DNA from: Trichoplax adhaerens
Taxonomy: Eukaryota; Placozoa; Uniplacotomia; Trichoplacea; Trichoplacidae
Length of the DNA: 64,000 nt
Reading direction: 5' to 3'
Assembly: GCF_000150275.1 (NCBI RefSeq)
Contig: NW_002060962.1
Span: 212,007-276,006, forward strand
Every line of letters starts with the position of its first letter. Position 1 is the stretch's first letter. Position numbers and translations under genes: made by a program. This document shows, piece after piece, positions 55,017 to 64,000 of this stretch. The notes beneath the pieces were generated by a model, which worked only from the letters and a program-made list of their open reading frames with translations, was not told the origin of the DNA and searched no databases.

Positions 55017-56040
55017 TTCGCGATAGTAATCATGTTACTCCAATTAGATATACGTTGAGATGATTTTTTTCATTCTATAGCAGCGTTCCGATATATATTT
55101 TACTCATTCATTAATTGCCTTAGTTCTATTAAACTATTATATCCGTATGTAAGTTACAGGGTTGTTGTCATCATGTTATCGCTATTACTTTTATGCACAC
55201 TTGATTAAAACTCTTTCAAGATGATGCAACCGAGTATAAAGTTAATTAATATAGCATTATTCTGTATGAATCGAGTACTGTATCGTAATTTATTGCCCAA
55301 TCCTATATTAGACATGTTATTGATTTTACTAGTCATTCCTTTTTTAGCTACAACTAAAAGTGTATTCAAAAAGGAGGGGGGAAAGGGCCAGTAACATCTA
55401 GGACCATTTCTGCGGTGGTGATGCATGTGTAAAAGTTCAGAATCGCTGTTCTACTTGATTCCTCCTACCGATATCAGGGGTCAGTAAAATACCCTATGGC
55501 ATGGTTATCACATTCTCTAATATCGAAGCTCGAGTATTTATCATACTAACTATACAGAATGGACATGACTGCAATAGCATAGCAATGATAGTGTGCAATG
55601 TATATTAGTTAGATGACTAGCAACTGCTCCGCTCGCTTAGCTTAGATCAGTAATCTTCTAAAATTGAAATTGCTTAATTGTTATAAAGTTACATTACATA
55701 ATTGTACGCACAGTATAAATATAGCCGACCCAAAGTTGAACGGTATTATTTTATTTTAGACATACTGTATAGATTAATATCCCACTACAGTACACCCGAT
55801 CGAAAATTCTAGTATTACAGTACTGAAATATTCATTTTACGTCGATTTATACTTACGCATATAGTATGCTGTATACTGTATATCTTCTTTATACCTTACA
55901 AGTATTTGTAAATTGAATACTACTGTATTATTTTACTTTACAAGAATTAATTCAAACTACTATGGTTAAGCTTGAATTACTACAATCTTACACTGGGATA
56001 TTTATGAACAGTTGATAGCTATTTCACTATGATAGGATGT
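55017..56040. repeat. Diverged duplicate of the flank downstream of PhzF copy A
   Basis: Aligns with 58623-59270 in the same order and orientation: TAATCATGTTACT, TTTTTTTCATTCTATA, TTCTATTAAACTATTA, CTGTATTATTTTACTTTACA, and ACACTGGGATATTTAT with GAACAGTTGATAGC. Differences are many and there is a ~100-300-base insertion around 55370-55560. No PhzF gene precedes it. It marks the left edge of the tandem duplication. Confidence 0.8.
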
Positions 56041-56284
56041 AATGGCCTGTCTGTGTTCTGTACGTATATGTACGTCAGGGACTACTAAAAAAATACTGGA
56101 GAGGAACGGGACAACGAACGATCGCTGACGACTATACTAATAATTGAGAGGCTGATTCTTTTACTGGTCATTTCAACTGTATCGCATGTCTGTAAGACGG
56201 CAACTTCCAAATTGTCCTGATTGCCCGTTTGCTGTCTCCGTTTCCTTCTTTTTTCGTAGTCTGTAATGTCCGTATACGAGTGTT

Positions 56285-56485
56285 ACGGCCAACATCGGTA
56301 ATCCCAGCGTTACCGGTAATGACGCCCGCGTTACTACGCCATTACCGGTAATGCTACCTTCTATTTCTTGGCCAATATCGGTAATGCTACTTTTGGTCTG
56401 GCCAGTATCGGTATTGGCCGCTGAATCTAACTGGCCATTACCGGTATTGGCCAGTTATTACTTGATCAATGTTGGTAATGCTACC
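56285..56485. repeat. Cluster of the palindrome ATTACCGGTAAT
   Basis: About seven versions of the self-complementary word ATTACCGGTAAT (some reading ATATCGGTAAT or TATCGGTATT) occur in 200 bases, often with GGCC before and GCTACC after. It lies between the left flank copy and PhzF copy A. The matching place before copy B (59271-60222) has unrelated sequence. Function unknown. Confidence 0.8.
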
Positions 56486-56526
56486 TTTGGGCTGGCCATA
56501 AGCAAAGTCATTAGTCAATATCAGAA

Positions 56527-57675
56527 CTATTCAGTAAACCTGAAGATGATCAGATCAATTTACTGTATTGCAGACTAGAGATTCTAGAAAGAGAGAGACT
56601 ATTCAATAGTGTACACTGCTAGTCGACAGTGTACTAGTCCATTTTTGTTGCTGTTACTGCAAAATACTGCTGTCGATTTCCTATATTTTGCATCGATTCA
56701 ACTTGCTCCATGACAGTGAAAATGAAATTGCTCAACTTCTACAATACAATATCATCCAGCTTGTTGATAGGCTGAACATCACCTGATCGATTTACTATAC
56801 ATCACGCCATCTTTCTCTATCTGGCGTGAGCATTACCTACAGAGACGACTGTTTTAATGGTCAAAGGGTAAGCAAAAAAATCGCTTCGTAATGGTCTTAT
56901 ATTAGTCTGTGGTAGTAAAACCATGCTAAATAGACGCATGTAGTCAAAAATTGCATCGTAATGGTCCTTAATTAAATTAAATTAATCATTGGAGCTGGCG
57001 AGTGCGTACTACTGTAAGTATTGATTTGTGCACACTGCTCAGTAAAATAATCATTTTTGCAACTTGTACAGTAGATAGTATGTGTGTCCATTTTTAAGTT
57101 CATTGGGTCACAAAATTTGTAGGGATTGCAATCCCTTAATTTTCAAATTGCCCTTCAAACTCAATCAGCTGCCATGTCCTCCATTTTGCACTTTTTTTAC
57201 AGTACTGTACTGTACTGTAATGCGGTGTGCACTGTACAGTACACTGTACAGTACAGTATTCAAGTCTATTCTAGTCCAGTACGGTCCGTACCGGAACGGA
57301 ACGTGACGCAACTTTCGTCATCGTGATGCAAATTATGTAAACAAAGTGCATTTACTGTTCATACGAATTTCTTCTCTTCATGCAGTATACTGTGTACAGT
57401 ATAGAGTCGGTAGTACCTTTCTGAACTGTACACTCAGTGTGGTGGCAACCCACGAATCATGTTGGCTGAAGACTCTGAAGAGCCTATTTAATTTGCAACC
57501 CCAACGCCGATTGATTCATTAGTCTCCAGTTCTCCACGACATTCATTGCAGGTAGATTATATATATCATTTACCTGATTACTTCGATTAAGGAGGAATCA
57601 CAGCAAGAAATTAATCCGTGTTCCACCTTACCAAAGTTATACAACAACACTTGATTAACACTGACCTCAATCAAC
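56527..57675 (+). repeat. Duplicated upstream region of PhzF copy A
   Basis: About 1.15 kb nearly identical to 60223-61372, starting at CTATTCAGTAAACC. It includes a TACAGTAC tract (57197-57262) and GTCCAGTACGGTCCGTACCG. It presumably contains the promoter; no TATA box can be fixed. AAGGAGGAATCA at about 57590 looks like a bacterial ribosome site but is 75 bases from the ATG and is probably chance. Confidence 0.9.
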
Positions 57676-58569
57676 ATGAAAAATATTCGCATTCATCAAC
57701 TTGATGCATTCTCAGCTCAATTATTTGGTGGCAATCCAGGAGCGGTTGTATTCGATGCCGATAATCTAACGGACAAAGATATGAAAAATATTGCTCGAGA
57801 AATGAATACTTCCACGACTGGTTATGTTTTAACAAGTCAGCGTGCCGATTTTCGCTTGCGTTATTTTACTCCTAGCGATGCAGAAATCACATTTTGTGGT
57901 CACGTAACTTTAGCAACATTGGCGATGATTGCTAGAGAGAAACGATTTGGTGCTGATCAGGGCATCGTTAAACAATACAACATTGAAATTAACGCTGGTT
58001 TATTCAAAGGTGAAATCGATTGGAGTGGTAATGAACCGATTATTTCTTTCTTTCCTCCCCCTATTAATCTTGATCCTGTACCTTTCAATCATGCACAACT
58101 TGCTGAAGCACTAGCAATTAATTTAGATATTATCGATCAATCCAAACCAATCTTGATCGAAAGAACGAATCGCTATGTTTATTTTGCTATTAAATCATTA
58201 CAAGAACTAAAAGAGTTAAATGTCAATCAGGAGACTGCTAAAGCTTATGCCGAACAACATAATATTATACTTTATTGTGCATCAACACCTCATGGTGTAG
58301 ATGAAAACAACCATGCACATAGTAGGGTGTTTGCTCCAGTAGGAATTGCAGAAGACCCAGTGACTGGATCATCTCAAGGTCCATTGACTGCTTATATGGT
58401 TCAAAATGGAATGGTTCCACAATCATTAAGCAAAGTTAACACAGAACAAGGGGATTTTGTAGGTAGACCTGGACGTGCAACTGTTTATATACTTGGAAGA
58501 GACCCTATAGAGGTCAAAGTTTCCGGCCCTGCATTCCATGTATTTTCTGCTGATATGCAGATCCCTTAA
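57676..58569 (+). CDS. PhzF/PBLD-family protein, copy A, catalytic Glu replaced
   Basis: Single-exon gene of 297 residues, the normal size for the PhzF isomerase/epimerase family (human relative PBLD). Family motifs: HQLDAFSAQLFGGNPGAVV at the N-terminus, MKNIAREMN, DFRLRYFTPSDAEITFCGH with the conserved CGH, EDPVTGSSQGP in the second half, and GRPGR near the end. At residue 47 the motif reads N-T-S-T-T where copy B and most family members have S-E-T; that Glu (E45 in bacterial PhzF) is the general acid/base. The loop before EDPVTGS reads FAPVGIAED, one residue shorter than FAPLVGIAED in copy B. The frame is otherwise intact, so this is likely a pseudo-enzyme, a new function or early decay. 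Intronless, unlike the other firmly identified genes here. Confidence 0.93.
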   Translation: MKNIRIHQLDAFSAQLFGGNPGAVVFDADNLTDKDMKNIAREMNTSTTGYVLTSQRADFRLRYFTPSDAEITFCGHVTLATLAMIAREKRFGADQGIVKQYNIEINAGLFKGEIDWSGNEPIISFFPPPINLDPVPFNHAQLAEALAINLDIIDQSKPILIERTNRYVYFAIKSLQELKELNVNQETAKAYAEQHNIILYCASTPHGVDENNHAHSRVFAPVGIAEDPVTGSSQGPLTAYMVQNGMVPQSLSKVNTEQGDFVGRPGRATVYILGRDPIEVKVSGPAFHVFSADMQIP

Positions 58570-58622
58570 GCTGTACAGTATAGCTAGTACAGGCGAGCAT
58601 CTATCAAGAATACCTTGTAATA

Positions 58623-59270
58623 GTAATCATATTACTTCAAATCTTTGGATAAACGTTGAGATAATTTTTTTCATTCTATAACGGCACTCCAATGTACTGT
58701 ATATATATACATTCATATAATTGCCACGGCTCTATTAAACTATTACGAGTACTGTATATCCTTACATAAGTTATAGGATTGCCACCATGATGTTGTAGCT
58801 GTTACTTTATACACTTTTTATCGAAACTCTTTAAAGGTGATACAGCGGAGCTGAGCGTAAAGTTAATTTACATAGCATTTTACGCATCGATGTACAGTAA
58901 TTTAAATTAAACATAAGTGCTGCAACGATAGGCCCAAGTCTGTATTAGGCCTATTATTAATTCTAGTGGTCTTTCCTTTTAGCCACTACTGCCTCTAGGC
59001 AGTCTATCAGTAGTGATTACAAATAACTCGGTACACTCGATCGAAATTTTAGTATTACATTACAGAAATATTCATTTAACGTTGATTGATTTATACTTAC
59101 TCATATATCTTCTTTATACCTAGCAAGTATCTATAATGAATATTACTGTATTATTTTACTTTACAAAATTACTATGGCTAAAGTTGAATGACTACAATCA
59201 CGACGTACATACAGTACAGTAGTTACACTGGGATATTTATAAACAGTTGATAGCCATTTCAACATGATAG
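58623..59270. repeat. Downstream flank of PhzF copy A, second copy of a duplicated flank
   Basis: Homologous to 55017-56040 but clearly diverged (see that entry). Ends near GTTGATAGCCATTTCAACATGATAG. The contrast with the near-identity of the two gene copies is notable. Confidence 0.8.
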
Positions 59271-59639
59271 TTGGATAATCCACCAAGAAGATCAATCCGG
59301 ACCGTATAAGAAATCAGAGAGACTCATAGAGTCAATGTAGCGATGTGTTAGCCTGTTGCGATTAACGTAGAACCTTAGAGTGTTGTACTGTTAACTATAA
59401 TTATATTATATCATACGCTGAAAGCGTTGCCTTATGTCGAGAAGAGGGATATGATATATACAGTAACACTGACCATATAAAATAGATCAGGACTATTATA
59501 ATTATACAGTATATGAAGCAATACAAAGCTATCGCGATACGGTACAAATCAATCTGGGGGTATCCCATATATTTCACCCGGTGCTATAAGACTGTTAAAT
59601 AGTATTGCTTTTGCTATAATACATGCAGACGTTGCATAG

Positions 59640-59804
59640 CTATCTCGGAAATTCGATCTCGATCCTGTAGTGTATTTTTGCAATAAATCTTATCCTGAAT
59701 CATCTATATATCGTGTTGATCGTTATCCTAGCGAGTTTGGACCTCGCGCATTACGCAATGTAGTAGTAAAAGATGAAAACGATATCAATATAGATTTGAT
59801 ATGA
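59640..59804 (+). CDS. Orphan exon-like frame, unknown
   Basis: After an acceptor-like GACGTTGCATAG, a 55-codon open frame runs to TGA. It reads LSRKFDLDPVVYFCNKSY, then YRVDRYPSEFGPRALRN and a Asp/Asn-rich end (DENDINIDLI). The residue mix looks like the end of a folded protein, not random AT-rich sequence. I found no joined upstream exon and do not recognise the family. It could be a fragment left in the spacer between the two PhzF units, or chance. Confidence 0.25.
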   Translation, partial: LSRKFDLDPVVYFCNKSYPESSIYRVDRYPSEFGPRALRNVVVKDENDINIDLI

Positions 59805-59975
59805 AGAGGGTGAATTGAATACTTTGTAGTATTCAATCCTATACAGCTTACCGCGTAAAATTAATCTAATGCAGTAAAAAGTCTGTTTTGATATTGCGAG
59901 GGTGGATTGAATATTTTGCAGTGTTTAATCCTATACAGCGTAAAATTAATTTAATGCGGTGCATTATCCGGTTTC
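59800..59975. repeat. ~93-bp direct duplication
   Basis: GAGGGTGAATTGAATACTTT, CAATCCTATACAGC and GTAAAATTAATCTAATGC recur about 93 bases later with small changes. The 62-codon frame at 59888-60076 is a by-product. Confidence 0.75.
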
Positions 59976-60222
59976 GATTTGTTCGAGAGGGAGTAGTGCT
60001 CTTACTGATGCTGGTGCAGTGGTTCAACTTGATGTACTCTTCTACTATGCAAATTAGTTTTTATTTACTGAACTAGGAGTACAGTATAGTGACGGAATTA
60101 TTATTGCAACTGTATTACTGGTAAAGTAGCAGGACCGTCGGTCTAGGGTACATCCTTCCAAAAAAGCTAGATGTGTTTATATGATTTCCTTCATGATATT
60201 GAAATCGTCGCATAGTATCATC

Positions 60223-61372
60223 CTATTCAGTAAACCTGAAGATGATCAGATCAATTTACTGTATTGCAGACTAGAGATTCTAGAAAGAGAGAGACTATTC
60301 AATAGTGTACACTGCTAGTCGACAGTGTACTAGTCCATTTTTGTTGCTGTTACTGCAAAATACTGCTGTCGATTTCCTATATTTTGCATCGATTCAACTT
60401 GCTCCATGACAGTGAAAATGAAATTGCTCAACTTATACAATGCAATATCATCCAGTTTGTTAATAGACTGAACATCACCTGATCGATTTACTATACATCA
60501 CGCCATCTTTCTCTATCTGGCGTGAGCATTACCTACAGAGACGACTGTTTTAATGGTCAAAGGGTAAGCAAAAAATCGCTTCGTAATGGTCTAATATTAG
60601 TCTGTGGTAGTAAAACCATGCTAAATAGACGCATGTAGTCAAAAATTGCATCGTAATGGTCCTTAATTAAATTAAATTAATCATTGGAGCTGGCTAGTGC
60701 GTACTACAGTAAGTATTGACTTGTGCACACTGCTCAGTAAAATAATCATTTTTGCAACTTGTACAGTAGATAGTATGTATGTCCATTTTTAAGTTCATTG
60801 GGTCACAAAATTTGTAGGGATTGCAATCCCTTAATTTTCAAATTGCCCTTCAAACTCAATCAGCTGCCATGTCCTCCATTTTGCACTTTTTTTACAGTAC
60901 TGTACTGTACTGTAATGCGGTATGCACTGTACACTGTACACTGTACAGTACAGTATTCAAGTCTATTCTAGTCCAGTACGGTCCGTACCGGAACGGAACG
61001 TGACGCAACTTTTATCATCGTGATGCAAATTATGTAAACAAAGTGCATTTACTGTTCATACGAATTTCTTCTCTTCATGCAGTATACTGTGTACAGTATA
61101 GAGTCGGTAGTACCTTTCTGAACTGTACACTCAGTGTGGTGGCAACCCACGAATCATGTTGGCTGAAGACTCTGAAGAGCCTATTTAATTTGCAACCCCA
61201 ACGCCGATTGATTCATTAGTCTCCAGTTCTCCACGACATTCATTGCAGGTAGATTATATATATCATTTACCTGATTACTTCGATTAAGGAGGAATCAGAG
61301 CAAGAAATTAATCCGTGTTCCACCTTACCAAAGTTATACAACAACACTTGATTAACACTGACCTCAATCAAC
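60223..61372 (+). repeat. Duplicated upstream region of PhzF copy B
   Basis: Near-identical to 56527-57675 (offset 3696-3697). Differences are a handful of substitutions and one- to few-base indels, for example in the TACAGTAC tract at 60894-60951. The identity begins abruptly at CTATTCAGTAAACC. Confidence 0.9.
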
Positions 61373-62269
61373 ATGAAAAATATTCGCATTCATCAACTTG
61401 ATGCATTCTCAGCTCAATTATTTGGTGGCAATCCAGGAGCGGTTGTATTCGATGCCGATAATCTAACGGACAAAGATATGAAGAACATTGCTCGAGAAAT
61501 GAATATTTCTGAGACTGGTTATGTTTTAACAAGTCAACGTGCCGATTTTCGCTTGCGTTATTTTACTCCTAGCGATGCAGAAATCACATTTTGTGGTCAC
61601 GTAACTTTAGCAACATTGGCTATGATTGCTAGAGAGAAACGATTTGGTGCTGATCAGGGCATCGTTAAACAATACAACATTGAAATTAACGCTGGTTTAT
61701 TCAAAGGTGAAATCGATTGGAGTGGTAATGAACCGATTATTTCTTTCTTTCCTCCCCCTATTAATCTTGATCCTGTACCTTTCAATCATGCACAACTTGC
61801 TGAAGCACTAGCAATTAATTTAGATATTATCGATCAATCCAAACCAATCTTGATCGAAAGAACGAATCGCTATGTTTATTTTGCTATTAAATCATTACAA
61901 GAACTAAAAGAGTTAAATGTCAATCAAGAGACTGCTAAAGCTTATGCCGAACAACATAATATTATACTTTATTGTGCATCAACACCTCATGGTGTAGATG
62001 AAAACAACCATGCACATAGTAGGGTGTTTGCACCTTTAGTAGGAATTGCAGAAGACCCAGTGACTGGATCATCTCAAGGTCCATTGACTGCTTATATGGT
62101 TCAAAATGGAATGGTTCCACAATCATTAAGCAAAGTTAACACAGAACAAGGGGATTTTGTAGGTAGACCTGGACGTGCAACTGTTTATATACTTGGAAGA
62201 GACCCTATAGAGGTCAAAGTTTCCGGCCCTGCATTCCATGTATTTTCTGCTGATATGCAGATACCTTAA
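61373..62269 (+). CDS. PhzF/PBLD-family protein, copy B, canonical motif
   Basis: Single-exon gene of 298 residues, nearly identical to copy A. It keeps Glu47 in MNISETGYV, the position of the catalytic Glu of PhzF-type isomerases, and the full loop FAPLVGIAEDPVTGSSQ. Other family marks are GGNPGAVV, FRLRYFTPSDAEITFCGH and GRPGRATVYI. The family catalyses proton shifts or epimerisation on small metabolites, and many members have no known substrate; I cannot assign one. It is the likely active member of the pair. The 3' flank differs from copy A within about 60 bases of the stop, so the two mRNAs would have different 3' ends. No introns. Confidence 0.95.
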   Translation: MKNIRIHQLDAFSAQLFGGNPGAVVFDADNLTDKDMKNIAREMNISETGYVLTSQRADFRLRYFTPSDAEITFCGHVTLATLAMIAREKRFGADQGIVKQYNIEINAGLFKGEIDWSGNEPIISFFPPPINLDPVPFNHAQLAEALAINLDIIDQSKPILIERTNRYVYFAIKSLQELKELNVNQETAKAYAEQHNIILYCASTPHGVDENNHAHSRVFAPLVGIAEDPVTGSSQGPLTAYMVQNGMVPQSLSKVNTEQGDFVGRPGRATVYILGRDPIEVKVSGPAFHVFSADMQIP

Positions 62270-64000
62270 ACTATTGTAGAACATACGACTATCTATCGAG
62301 AATGCATTTTGTAATTGGTAAGTCATTATTGAACGAGAAGAACTTATAACGTAATCTTTCTATATTTATTTATAAAAATAGCCGATAACGTCTTTACAAT
62401 GCTATGTTTTATGTTAGGTGATAATCTGTCTTATTAATCTCTTCTTACTGTTATCTGAGATGAGTAGCAAGCATTTCTTCTCCTTCTTATGGTGTTCGTA
62501 CTAACAAAAATGATACGATGTAAATCATAATCTAATTTCAACTTTAATTACCAACGCATAAATTTCGATCTCACTAATCCATTAATCATGCTTCCAATCG
62601 GATGAAATTAAATCTACCGAATGTATTATCTAAACTGTTATGGATGTGAAATAACAATAATGTTAATAAAAAAAGTAAATCCGTAAAAATGTGAGTATTA
62701 TTATCGAAATTCGATACATTGATTGGCGACAATAGGCAAATTTTAAAATATTCAGAATGATAAGAAAAATGCCCTTGATGATATATTTAGACGATATACT
62801 GTATAGAGTATGGCATCGGAGGGCTCAAGGTGGCCACAGGTCACTCAAATTCTAAATATTACTGGAGATATACATACAGTAAATAAAATGAAATACTAAG
62901 CGACATCTTTATAATCTTCGTTCAATAATGTAAAACAGAAGTGCTTTCAGTAGTTATCACTTAAAGAATCTAGCACTGTAGTTAACTTAGTATGCTGTTT
63001 GGCGATACATTACAAGAGTTGGCTCTTTAAACGCATCTGAAGACGCTACAAGTACGTCTTAAATGTTGTTAGTTATATACTCGTTATGATACATTTTACT
63101 GTACCGGCTTTCTATTGCTTTAGTATGGCACACTCATCGTGTCTGATTGCAGCACTGAAACTCCCGATTTCTTTTTTACAATTATAAGATACTGATAAGA
63201 AGTTATAGCAAGATTATAGTATATACGTAATGTCACAAAATACGTTGCTCTACGTCAATTCGATATGAATCAAATGTGATGATAACTTTTCGCTATAAGT
63301 TTAAAATTTCCCTGTAAATTTTAGTATAGGATGTCGGCAGTTTACGTAATGAATTGAATGTCAAATTGACAGGTTGTGCTGAGTTTTAGTTGTCTCATCA
63401 CTAAAACATGCAGATTAAAGTTTAGAATTTTCTTTAATGTGAACTATCACTGTTTGATAGTGTCCGAAAGAGTATTCTTAAGCTATCTGTCGATAGCTTA
63501 AGAATTAAATATTTATACTTTTTATTTAATAGATAAAATCAAGATATAGTACACGTACCTTTTGAGCATTTATTATACTGATTACCATCCTTAACTTATG
63601 ACATAAAACGAAACCAGAAAATTCCATTATATTTTTGTAGTAAATTTAGTGAGTTATGATTAGACGATTGATAACCGTATCAAAATCAGCATATGATAAA
63701 ATAGCTTAATTTTACATTAGTAGAACGAAGAAATTATATGAATAGCTATCAATTCTGCTGAACTCTTGCATGGTTTTACCCGATGCTGCAAGTGCAGGTA
63801 GCCAAACTATAACTTTAAAGTCTTAAATAGCTAGCTATTCGATATCAGCTGTTTCTAACCCAATAGTCAAAAACTGACTACTATCTAAAACAGTTAATTT
63901 TGCCGAAATAATAATACGGTACTTCACCAGACATAGTATAGTGGAGTCATATATAGATACGTAAATATCGTGACACAGCAACCATATACTGTGTAATATA
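62270..64000. other. Right end of window, no supported gene
   Basis: AT-rich. About 60 bases after the PhzF stop still resemble the copy A flank, then similarity ends. Two adjacent hairpins lie at about 63442-63460 and 63474-63505. No other gene, repeat or RNA gene could be supported. Confidence 0.45.
63474..63505. repeat. Perfect 14-bp inverted repeat
   Basis: ATTCTTAAGCTATC, loop TGTC, then GATAGCTTAAGAAT, a perfect hairpin. A second small hairpin (ACTATCA...TGATAGT) lies about 15 bases before it. Confidence 0.85.

Noticed and set aside
57585-57600. AAGGAGGAATCA resembling a bacterial ribosome binding site before PhzF
   Set aside because: It is about 75 bases from the ATG, far outside the working distance, and the surrounding genes are clearly eukaryotic.
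59888-60076. 62-codon hydrophobic frame between PhzF copies
   Set aside because: It overlaps a ~93-bp direct duplication and has no recognisable domain.

Overview
This window looks like a piece of an animal nuclear genome. The DNA is AT-rich, genes are broken by short GT-AG introns, and the recognisable proteins are typical of animals. The two elongation factor 1-alpha proteins carry the extra segment after the SGWHGD motif that is known from animals and fungi. Also present are metazoan-type adenosine deaminases, an AP-5 adaptor sigma subunit, GLUT-like sugar carriers and PhzF/PBLD-like proteins. A simple basal animal such as a placozoan would fit the compact genes and small introns. That placement is inference, not read from the sequence.

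Layout. 1-6.4 kb holds repeats and no gene I can support: a 208-bp direct duplication, palindromic TACAGTAC tracts, and a ~90-bp minisatellite split by a 50-N gap that is probably a scaffolding artefact. 6.4-8.1 kb is EF1A copy A (+). 9.7-14.0 kb is adenosine deaminase ADA1 (-). 14.1-16.3 kb holds a five-copy degenerate repeat, a fold-back element and palindromic repeats. 16.5-18.7 kb is AP5S1 (+), assembled from six small exons. 20.0-23.7 kb is ADA2 (-). 26.3-28.0 kb is EF1A copy B (+), followed by a 260-bp fold-back element and a 154-bp tandem duplication. 30.0-31.5 kb is a decayed ADA pseudogene (-). 32.4-32.9 kb is a possible two-exon small gene. 33.0-37.2 kb is ADA3 (+). 38.3-42.7 kb and 50.8-54.0 kb are two GLUT-like transporters (-) with the same exon structure, separated by 8 kb of degenerate tandem repeats. 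55.0-62.3 kb is a tandem duplication carrying two almost identical intronless PhzF-family genes. The rest to 64 kb shows no gene.

The main theme is local gene duplication at several stages: two intact EF1A genes, three intact ADA genes plus one dead copy, two transporters and two PhzF genes. EF1A and ADA appear to have been copied together, because EF1A-A/ADA1 and EF1A-B/ADA-pseudogene match in order, orientation, 3' flank and introns. Two of the duplicates have lost key active-site residues while keeping an open frame: ADA2 has Cys where the family has the second Asp of the SDD motif, and PhzF copy A has Thr in place of the catalytic Glu plus a one-residue deletion in a conserved loop. These are the most interesting signals, suggesting new function, regulatory pseudo-enzymes or early decay. 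ADA and the sugar carriers would serve purine salvage and hexose uptake, EF1A translation, and AP5S1 late endosomal sorting. I see no sign that the genes form one pathway.
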